Shown here: piece by piece, positions 1 through 4,263 of the stretch
Position numbering within the stretch: position 1 is the first letter of the stretch
Layout: every line of letters starts with the position of its first letter
DNA from: JACDAN01 sp035697545
Lineage (GTDB): Bacteria > Actinomycetota > Thermoleophilia > Gaiellales > Gaiellaceae
NCBI GenBank assembly: GCA_035697545.1
Contig: DASSCT010000039.1
Location: 1 to 5,023, forward strand
Length of the DNA stretch: 5,023 nucleotides
Reading direction: 5' to 3'
Program-made: the position numbers and the translations under genes
Notes under the pieces: model-generated
Database searches by the model: none
The model's input: the letters and a program-made list of their open reading frames with translations, nothing else
What the model was told of the DNA's origin: nothing

Positions 1-244
1 TGCTGCCCTTGATCCCGTCGATCGCCTGGACGAACCGCCCGCCGTACCGGGTGTCGACGTCGGCCTCGCGGCGCAGAGCCTCCATCGCGCTGATGCCCGC
101 TGGAACGTCCGCCGTCTTGATGACCTCGGCGCCGCGGTCGCGGGTGATCCAGAGCGACGCCCGGCCCTCGCCGGTCTGCTCTTGCCCGCAGCCGGCGAGC
201 GCGCCGACCGCGAGCAGGAGAACTGCGACCGCGCGGAGCGTCAA
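1..244 (-). CDS. DUF4430-type lipoprotein, 3' end outside the window (partial)
   Basis: This is the N-terminal 81 codons of a predicted membrane-anchored lipoprotein that continues past the left edge. From a TTG at 244-242 the product begins MTLRAVAVLL and has a short basic n-region, a hydrophobic stretch to about residue 17 and a lipobox Leu-Ala-Gly-Cys with the lipidated Cys at 19. After a short linker comes a strand-rich start (ASLWITRDRG, residues 29-38), then GISAMEALRRE (50-60) and FVQAIDGIKG (71-80). This spacing is typical of the start of a DUF4430 (transcobalamin C-terminal-like) domain. The TTG overlaps the TGA of the upstream DUF4430 gene (TTGA), which suggests translational coupling and control by the same B12 riboswitch. 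An in-frame GTG further upstream would add about 26 Arg-rich residues before the signal peptide, so I prefer the TTG. The likely role, by inference, is surface binding of cobalamin or another corrinoid for uptake. The family call rests on a partial domain. Confidence 0.8.
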   Translation of the reverse strand, partial: MTLRAVAVLLLAVGALAGCGQEQTGEGRASLWITRDRGAEVIKTADVPAGISAMEALRREADVDTRYGGRFVQAIDGIKGS

Positions 245-837
245 CGCAGCGCGTTCGAGCGAACGGCGCCGGCCATGGTCGCGCGGACGAGACCAGTGTG
301 CCGCCCGACGCACGCTCGCCCGGCGCGCGTGCGTGCGCGGCGGCCGTCGACCACGAGGACGGCGCCTGAGGCCACGCTGTCGCGGCCTGCGTCGTTCTCC
401 GAGACGACCCGGTAGCAGTTCCGCCTCAAGCGGGTCAGCTGCAGCGTCGGCGGCCCGCCGGTCGGGCCGAACGTGGCCCAGTACCAGAGGACGCGATCAC
501 CTGGGCGCAGCTGCACCTTGTCGGCGCCGACGGGCGGCGAGGCGCCGTTCACCTTGAACACCCAGCCGGCCGAGCCGCCGCCGGCATACCGGCCGATCTG
601 ATCGACGTACGGGCCGAAACCCGTCACCGCGACGTGGTAGTAGAACTCGCCGCGCAGGCTGGCAGCCTCTAGCGACTGGAGCGGGTTCGCCCCGCCCTCG
701 AAGCGCTTTTCGAGTGACCCGAAGATCGTCTGGGTCTTGCCTTCGACGCGAACCGAGACCCCGGCGCCGAGCGCCGACGACGCCGCGATGGCGGACAGCA
801 CGACGAGTGTTGCGAGTGTGAGGAGCGATCTCCGCAC
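241..837 (-). CDS. Secreted DUF4430-domain protein under B12 riboswitch control
   Basis: This encodes a 198-residue predicted exported protein. The GTG start at 837-835 is chosen because a near-perfect Shine-Dalgarno (GGAAGGAGG) lies 4 nt upstream and because it opens a clean signal peptide (MRRSLLTLATLVVLSAIAAS, probable cleavage near residue 24). An in-frame ATG at 939 lies inside the riboswitch and is rejected. Residues 27-123 match DUF4430: VSVRVEGKTQTIF (27-39), NPLQSLEAAS (51-60), FYYHVAVTGFGPYVDQIG (66-82 region), GWVFKVNG (91-98) and RPGDRVLWYWATFG (111-124). A second, smaller strand-rich region follows (130-180), with Cys141 and Cys176 that could form a disulfide outside the cell, and then a basic tail. 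DUF4430 is related to the C-terminal domain of transcobalamin and intrinsic factor. With the riboswitch upstream, I infer extracellular cobalamin capture. Direct B12 binding is not shown by sequence. The gene overlaps the next one by 4 nt. Confidence 0.88.
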   Translation of the reverse strand: MRRSLLTLATLVVLSAIAASSALGAGVSVRVEGKTQTIFGSLEKRFEGGANPLQSLEAASLRGEFYYHVAVTGFGPYVDQIGRYAGGGSAGWVFKVNGASPPVGADKVQLRPGDRVLWYWATFGPTGGPPTLQLTRLRRNCYRVVSENDAGRDSVASGAVLVVDGRRARTRAGRACVGRHTGLVRATMAGAVRSNALR

Positions 838-841
838 GAAT

Positions 842-850
842 CCTCCTTCC
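842..850 (-). promoter_or_regulatory. Strong ribosome binding site that fixes the DUF4430 start
   Basis: On the minus strand GGAAGGAGG lies 4 nt before the GTG at 837. It is the best Shine-Dalgarno in the window and decides between the GTG and the longer ATG-initiated reading frame. It sits about 20 nt after the riboswitch P1 helix. CCTC just upstream can pair with the GAGG of this site (4 bp, 7-nt loop), so sequestration of the site on ligand binding is possible. Confidence 0.8.
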
Positions 851-869
851 GCGAGGGGTTCGAATGGCA

Positions 870-1012
870 GGCGGGCGGCAGGTCTTCTGACTCGGGGCTC
901 CCTCCCTCGCCGCCTTCCCGGCCCGAGGGCCAGTGACATTCCGGCGGAGAGCGTCTCCCCTCACAGCGGCGGGACCGTCCCGGACTTGCACCGGATTCCC
1001 TCACCGCTCGCC
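870..1012 (-). promoter_or_regulatory. Cobalamin (B12) riboswitch
   Basis: Read on the minus strand, this 143-nt stretch carries the hallmark blocks of the cobalamin riboswitch aptamer in the right order. The block GGAATCCGGTGCAAGTCCGG (999-980) contains the CCGG/CCGG P3 hairpin. It is followed by TCCCGCCGCTGTGA, then a GGAGA-CGC-TCTCC hairpin (958-946). Next is the B12-box-like TGTCACTGG (938-930), a GGCC-CTCG-GGCC hairpin (931-920) and GGGAAGGCGG (919-910). The 3' part has GAGTCAGAAGACCTGCC (893-877). The ends close as a P1 helix: GGCGAGCGG (1012-1004) pairs with CCGCCCGCC (878-870) in 8 of 9 positions. The riboswitch normally represses expression when adenosyl- or other cobalamins are abundant. 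With no obvious U-rich terminator and a strong Shine-Dalgarno about 20 nt downstream, translational control is likelier than termination. It governs the two DUF4430 genes. Confidence 0.96.
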
Positions 1013-1020
1013 TTTTCTCT

Positions 1021-1033
1021 CCGGCCTATTATG
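1021..1033 (-). promoter_or_regulatory. Candidate promoter (-10) for the B12 riboswitch transcript
   Basis: CATAAT at 1033-1028 on the minus strand matches the -10 consensus at 5 of 6 positions. It would place the transcription start near 1022-1020, about 8-10 nt before the P1 helix of the riboswitch, which is well positioned. No convincing -35 is visible (best is AAGACG at 1057-1052). It lies in the only AT-rich patch of the intergenic region. Confidence 0.45.
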
Positions 1034-1040
1034 GCGCGCC
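1027..1040 (+). promoter_or_regulatory. Candidate -10 for a leaderless VanZ-like transcript
   Basis: TATTAT at 1027-1032 matches the -10 consensus at 5 of 6 positions and would start transcription around 1039-1041, at or next to the GTG (1041) of the VanZ-like gene. That GTG has no Shine-Dalgarno, so a leaderless transcript, common in actinobacteria, would make sense. No -35 is recognisable, and the hexamer overlaps the opposing minus-strand -10. Confidence 0.35.
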
Positions 1041-1373
1041 GTGCCGCGCGTCGTCTTGCTCTGGCTGCCGGTCGTCGCGTGGGCGGCGGTCATCTTCGCG
1101 CTCTCGTCAGTCCCGGACCTCGGCACCGGCCTCGGCGGCTGGGACCTCCTGCTCCGCAAGCTCGCCCATGCGTCCGAGTACGCGCTGCTCGGGCTGCTGC
1201 TCATGCGGGCGCTCGGCCGTCAGTACCTCGCGCTCGTGCTCGGGATCGCCTACGCCGTCACGGACGAGCTACACCAGCACTTCATTTCGGGTCGCACAGG
1301 CGCGCCGGTGGACGTCGCGATCGACGCGCTCGGGGTCGCCGTCGGCGTGCTCCTGGGACGCTGGTGGCTCTGA
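1041..1373 (+). CDS. VanZ-like family membrane protein
   Basis: This 110-residue protein has the core VanZ-like pattern. A hydrophobic N-terminal helix is followed by Ser-Ser-Val-Pro (residues 4-25). Then come His43-x-x-Glu46-Tyr47 within KLAHASEYALLGLLL (40-54) and a third hydrophobic segment (62-74) leading into DELHQHFISGR (75-85). Last are Asp91 and Asp95 and a final helix (VDVAIDALGVAVGVLLG, 90-106). About four membrane segments are expected. VanZ of Tn1546 gives low-level teicoplanin resistance, but most family members, including small ones like this, have no known function and no resistance role should be assumed. The GTG at 1041 is chosen because the upstream ATG (933) adds residues encoded by riboswitch DNA. 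No Shine-Dalgarno is visible. It is the first gene of a plus-strand cluster, and the next gene starts within its last codons. Confidence 0.85.
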   Translation: MPRVVLLWLPVVAWAAVIFALSSVPDLGTGLGGWDLLLRKLAHASEYALLGLLLMRALGRQYLALVLGIAYAVTDELHQHFISGRTGAPVDVAIDALGVAVGVLLGRWWL

Positions 1374-1843
1374 AGCTCGCGCTGGATCTCGACGGCGTCC
1401 TGGGGGACACCCACGCGCTCTGGGCCGACTGGCTCGACGACGCCGCGCGGCGGTTCCGGTCGATCGCCGAGCTCGATCTCGAGTCGCTTCCAGCCGATCG
1501 CGCCCGGGCGGCCGAGGAGCTCGACCGCTGGTCCGATCGCGGCGTCGGCGACTGGCGGATCGCGTTGGAGCGGTTCGTGGAGGACCGGGCGCCGGTCTAC
1601 CTTCGCCCGGACGCCGAGATCAGCGCTCGCCTCCGGGAGCTCGCGGGTGCCGGGGCGACCCTGGGCGTCTTCACCGACGCGCCGGAGCCGCTCGCACGCA
1701 TCGCGCTGTCGCAGCTCGGCGCCGCAAGGCGGGTCGAGGTGGTGGAGGCCGGCGCCGGGGCGCTCGAGCGGCTGCTGGAACGGCTGGGGCCGGGCACGGT
1801 CGTCGTCGGCTCACGCGACGAGCTCCGCCGACTCGGTGGCTAG
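1364..1843 (+). CDS. HAD-superfamily hydrolase-like protein with degenerate distal motifs
   Basis: This 159-residue product starts at GTG 1364, overlapping the VanZ-like gene by 10 nt. HAD motif I is clear near the N-terminus: LALDLDGVLGD, with nucleophile Asp8 and acid Asp10. Residues about 18-85 form a small, mostly helical cap-like insert. Motif II is GVFTDAP (101-107), with Thr104. Beyond this the pattern weakens. No Lys appears where motif III is expected before GALERLLERLG (132-142). The motif IV position reads VVVGSRDEL (146-154), with Ser150 where the family usually has the metal-binding Asp after Gly. The protein may be a phosphatase with Asp152/Glu153 substituting, or it may have lost catalysis; substrate unknown. 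At 159 residues it is short for the family (usually about 200-230), mainly through a compact cap. It is probably cotranscribed with its neighbours on both sides. Confidence 0.78.
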   Translation: MALKLALDLDGVLGDTHALWADWLDDAARRFRSIAELDLESLPADRARAAEELDRWSDRGVGDWRIALERFVEDRAPVYLRPDAEISARLRELAGAGATLGVFTDAPEPLARIALSQLGAARRVEVVEAGAGALERLLERLGPGTVVVGSRDELRRLGG

Positions 1844-1854
1844 CATCCAGGGCG

Positions 1855-2079
1855 ATGGATGGGCCCAAGGACGTCGGTGACCGCCAGCTCGACGCGCTGC
1901 TGGAACGTCTCGACAAGCTGACCGCTGAGGTGCGAGGTCTCAACCGGCGGCTCGACAGCGGTGAGAACCTGGCGCCGGTCGTCCGCGAGCTGGCGCTGCT
2001 GAACGAGTCGCTTCAAGCCCTGGCGTACGCCGCCTTGGGTCAGCAAGGCCCGCACGTCCGCCGCCGGCGCGCGGGCTAG
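1855..2079 (+). CDS. Small helical protein of unknown function
   Basis: This 74-residue open frame begins at ATG 1855, 11 nt after the HAD gene stop, and has a weak purine stretch (CAGGG) upstream. I do not recognise a family. Residues 9-36 (QLDALLERLDKLTAEVRGLN and onward) show heptad-like Leu spacing with alternating charge, as in a short amphipathic coiled coil. A second helix (residues 39-61) is more apolar, and the tail is Arg-rich (HVRRRRAG). There is no signal peptide and no membrane segment, so it is probably cytosolic and oligomeric or a partner protein. Its close spacing behind the HAD gene, heptad pattern and clean ATG argue that it is real. Its stop codon lies in the CTAG shared with the convergent dehydrogenase gene. 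Confidence 0.65.
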   Translation: MDGPKDVGDRQLDALLERLDKLTAEVRGLNRRLDSGENLAPVVRELALLNESLQALAYAALGQQGPHVRRRRAG

Positions 2080-2087
2080 CGCGCGGC
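2063..2087. terminator. GC hairpin over the convergent stop codons, possible bidirectional terminator
   Basis: GCCGGCGCGC (2063-2072) pairs with GCGCGCGGC (2079-2087) as a 9-bp stem with one bulged G and a 6-nt loop (GGGCTA). Being an inverted repeat, it can form in transcripts from either strand. It spans the meeting point of two convergent operons, where a terminator is expected. Neither strand has a U-tract after it, so it is not a classical intrinsic terminator. It may be a U-less GC hairpin of the kind proposed in actinobacteria. Confidence 0.4.
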
Positions 2088-3155
2088 GAGCCTGTAGACC
2101 TGGCCGCCGAGCGTGACGGCATAGAGCTCGCCGCGGCCGTCCTCACCGAACGAGGAGATGCCGGGGAGCCTGAACGACTCCTTGCGGGCGCTGCGCGCCC
2201 GCCCGCCCACGACGCGGAGCGACCAGATCTCGCCGCTGCAGTTATCCCCGTAGAAGTAGCGCCCGCGGGCAGCCGGAACGGCGCTGCCGCGATAGACGAA
2301 GCCGCCGGTGACCGCGCACGGGTCTCCGTTGAGCGAGTAGACGGCGATGGGAAAGACGAGCCGCCCCTGTGAGTTCGGTTGCTTGCTGTCGTAGCGAGAG
2401 CGTCCTTCGTAGACGTCCCAGCCGTAGTTCTCGAGCCCGGGACTGCGGCGAGGAGTGAAGTCGACCTCTTCCCAGGAGTTTTGGCCGACGTCGCCGATGT
2501 AGAGATCGCCGGTTCGGCGGTCGAACGAGAGCCGCCAGGGGTTGCGCAGCCCGTAGCCGACGATCTGCGGTCGCGGCGCTCGGCGGTTGACATCGATGGC
2601 CAGGAGCTTGCCGAGGCGCGACCCGAGATTCTGTGCCCGGTCCTCTGGGTCACCCGCCGAGCCGCCGTCCCCCATGCCGACGTAGAGCCGTCCGTCGGGG
2701 CCGAACACGTTGTCGCCGCCGTTGTGATTCGAGTACGGCTGGTCGACGAAGAGGATCTGGCGCAGCCGTCTCCGCCCGCGATACTCGACGACGCGCGTGT
2801 CGCCGTTCCGGTCCGTGTAGTTGACGTAGTAGCGACCGTTTCGCGCGTAGCGCGGATGGAAGGCCACTGAGAGCAGGCCCTGCTCGCCGCAGCACGCGAC
2901 CTGCGAGCGAAGGTCGAGCAGCGTGCCCGTGATCCGGCCGTTCTGGACGATCCGGATCCGGCCGGTCTGCTCCACGACGTAGAGGCGCTTCGTCTCCCCG
3001 GGTGGGGCCGTGACGTCGACCGGAGAATCGAGGCCCGACGCGACCTGCACGAACCGGTAGCCCGCAGGCGCCCCCGGAGCGGAGTACTTCGACCACCCGC
3101 CGCAGCTGGCCAGCGCCGCACCGAGTGCGACCAGACAAACGAGCCGCGTTCTCAA
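2076..3155 (-). CDS. PQQ-dependent glucose/sorbosone dehydrogenase-like lipoprotein
   Basis: This 359-residue protein belongs to the soluble glucose/sorbosone dehydrogenase family (GSDH, PF07995), which forms a six-bladed beta-propeller and oxidises aldoses to lactones using PQQ. The N-terminus is a lipoprotein signal (MRTRLVCLVALGAALASC) with Cys18 as the lipidation site, so it acts outside the membrane. Family features seen are GLDSPVDVTA (41-50), EQGLLSVAFHPRY (91-103), and HNGGDNVFGPDGRLYVGMGD (144-163) with the catalytic-type His144. Also present are GLRNPWRLSFD (202-212), with the Arg204 that usually contacts PQQ, DVGQNSWEEVD (222-232) and NYGW (243-246). A vicinal Cys88-Cys89 pair and Cys280/Cys306 could be disulfides. 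Start TTG 3155 overlaps the TGA of the TrkA gene (TTGA). It is chosen because it gives a complete lipoprotein signal, whereas the next start would remove the signal. The actual substrate is unknown and PQQ use is inferred. Confidence 0.9.
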   Translation of the reverse strand: MRTRLVCLVALGAALASCGGWSKYSAPGAPAGYRFVQVASGLDSPVDVTAPPGETKRLYVVEQTGRIRIVQNGRITGTLLDLRSQVACCGEQGLLSVAFHPRYARNGRYYVNYTDRNGDTRVVEYRGRRRLRQILFVDQPYSNHNGGDNVFGPDGRLYVGMGDGGSAGDPEDRAQNLGSRLGKLLAIDVNRRAPRPQIVGYGLRNPWRLSFDRRTGDLYIGDVGQNSWEEVDFTPRRSPGLENYGWDVYEGRSRYDSKQPNSQGRLVFPIAVYSLNGDPCAVTGGFVYRGSAVPAARGRYFYGDNCSGEIWSLRVVGGRARSARKESFRLPGISSFGEDGRGELYAVTLGGQVYRLAAR

Positions 3156-3817
3156 CTGCGCTTGAGGAGCGCTCGCCGCAATTCCTCTTCCTTGCCCGGT
3201 TCGAGCACGGCGAGGATCTGGTCGCCCGCCCTCAGCTCCGTGTCGCCGTCGGCCATCTGCGCCTCACCCTCGCGCATGACCGTGATCAGGCGCGACCCGC
3301 TGGGCAGCTCGAGGCGCTCGACGAGCTTGCCCACGCACGGCGAGTCCGCGTCCAGCTGCACCTCGACGATCTCGAGGTTCTCCTTCCGCAGCTGGAGCAG
3401 GTGGATGAGCCCGTGCGCGGGGACCTCGTGCTCGATCATGGCGAGGATGATCGATGTTGCCGAGACCGTCGGCGTCACGCCGAGCAGGTCGAAGTGCTCC
3501 TGGTTGCGCGGATCGTTGACCCGAGCGATGACCTTGGCGACCCCATACTTCTCGCGCGCGATCTGGCAGATGATCATGTTGTCCTCGTCGTCGCCCGTGA
3601 CGGCCACGACGAGATCAGGTGGCCGGGCAATGCCGGCGCGCTCGAGCACGAAGAGCTCTGTGGCGTCGCCGACCTGGACGCGGTGCTCGAACTCCTCCTC
3701 GAGCATCTCGAAGCGCTCACGGCGCTGCTCGATCAGCGTCACCTCATGGCCCAGGTCGAGCACGCTGCGCGCGAGGTTCGCGCCGACCTTGCCGCCGCCT
3801 GCAATCAGGATGTACAT
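3152..3817 (-). CDS. trkA: TrkA-family potassium channel/transporter regulatory protein (RCK_N plus RCK_C)
   Basis: This 221-residue cytosolic protein has both domains of a full single-unit RCK regulator. The Rossmann RCK_N domain spans about 1-120. It opens with MYILIAGGGKVG, with the nucleotide loop Gly7-x-Gly9-x-x-Gly12. Acidic Glu30 ends the second strand, which favours NAD(H), although RCK domains may also bind ATP/ADP. GDAT (50-53) and TGDDEDN (74-80) follow. The RCK_C (TrkA_C) domain spans about 147-215 (LEIVEVQLDADSP, then ELRAGDQILAVLEPG). Such proteins form rings on the inner face of Trk/Ktr-type or other cation transporters and gate them. ATG 3817 shares its A with the TGA of the preceding RCK gene (TGATG), so the two are probably translationally coupled and may assemble together. 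The pair resembles mycobacterial ceoB/ceoC. No TrkH/TrkG membrane subunit is in the window; the nearest membrane partner is the permease upstream. Confidence 0.93.
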   Translation of the reverse strand: MYILIAGGGKVGANLARSVLDLGHEVTLIEQRRERFEMLEEEFEHRVQVGDATELFVLERAGIARPPDLVVAVTGDDEDNMIICQIAREKYGVAKVIARVNDPRNQEHFDLLGVTPTVSATSIILAMIEHEVPAHGLIHLLQLRKENLEIVEVQLDADSPCVGKLVERLELPSGSRLITVMREGEAQMADGDTELRAGDQILAVLEPGKEEELRRALLKRS

Positions 3818-4245
3818 CAGCCCGTGGTTCCCGAGGGGCTTTTCTCCGCGGAGCTGACGGCCTCCGTCAGCGCCTTGATCGCCGTCTGTGTCGGGCAGAC
3901 CGTCCAGAGGCCGAGCTCGCTGTAGAGCGTCGCCCTGGCCGGGTCGAGCACGCGGATCACGGTCGTCTCGATGTTGAAGCGCTTCTGCGCGACCTGGCCG
4001 ATCACAAGGTTCGTGTTGTCTCCGTCAGTGGAGACGGCGACCGCGTCGGCGTCCTCGATTCCTGCCGCTCTGAGGACGGCCATGTCCATGCCGTGTCCGA
4101 CGACGAAGCCTCCCGACCAGTTCTCTCCGAGCCGCTGGAGCGCATCCTCGTTCTCGTCGACGGCGGTCACTTCCCAGCCCAGACGATCGAGCTCGAGCGC
4201 GACCGACGACCCCACCCGACCGCAGCCGATGACCAGGACTTTCAC
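3817..4245 (-). CDS. TrkA-family protein with RCK_N domain only
   Basis: This 142-residue protein consists of one Rossmann-type RCK_N domain. It starts MKVLVIGCGRVG with Gly7-x-Gly9-x-x-Gly12, has Asp30 at the end of the second strand (VTAVDENEDAL, 26-36), and continues AAGIEDADAVAVSTDGDN (60-77) and VIRVLDPARA (96-105). It ends soon after the sixth strand (LGLWTVCPTQ) with a short polar tail (SSAEKSPSGTTG) and has no TrkA_C domain, unlike its neighbour. The position of the usual GDAT motif reads GHGMD (50-54). The natural stop is directly followed by the next gene in a TGATG overlap, so this looks like a genuine single-domain protein, not a frameshifted one. It probably forms mixed assemblies with the full TrkA. 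Start is GTG 4245, 18 nt after the permease stop, chosen because it begins exactly at the first Rossmann strand. No good Shine-Dalgarno is seen. Confidence 0.9.
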   Translation of the reverse strand: MKVLVIGCGRVGSSVALELDRLGWEVTAVDENEDALQRLGENWSGGFVVGHGMDMAVLRAAGIEDADAVAVSTDGDNTNLVIGQVAQKRFNIETTVIRVLDPARATLYSELGLWTVCPTQTAIKALTEAVSSAEKSPSGTTG

Positions 4246-4263
4246 GCCTCGCAGGTTAGCGAG

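Noticed and set aside
9..557. Long plus-strand open frame
   Set aside because: Low-complexity Arg/Ala/Ser-rich translation antisense to the two DUF4430 genes; a high-GC shadow frame.
838..939. Longer form of the DUF4430 protein starting at ATG 939
   Set aside because: The added 34 residues are encoded by the riboswitch 3' half and leader, are Arg/Pro-rich, and would bury the signal peptide. The GTG at 837 has the strong Shine-Dalgarno.
1011..1020. T-rich run CCTTTTCTCT as a plus-strand terminator tail
   Set aside because: No plus-strand gene ends upstream of it. On the minus strand it is the short leader between the candidate promoter and riboswitch P1.
933..1040. Longer VanZ-like protein starting at ATG 933
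   Set aside because: The extra residues come from DNA antisense to the riboswitch aptamer and carry no membrane or family pattern; homology begins right after GTG 1041.
737..1363. Upstream extension of the HAD frame
   Set aside because: It runs through the riboswitch and the VanZ-like gene with Arg/Ala-rich translation; HAD motif I begins just after GTG 1364.
1041..1373. VanZ-like gene as a glycopeptide resistance determinant
   Set aside because: No vanHAX or vanRS genes are nearby and most VanZ-like proteins are not resistance factors; only the family call is supported.
1940..3121. Long minus-strand frame overlapping the dehydrogenase gene
   Set aside because: Arg/Ser/Thr-rich translation in an alternate frame; the GSDH motifs are all in the other frame.
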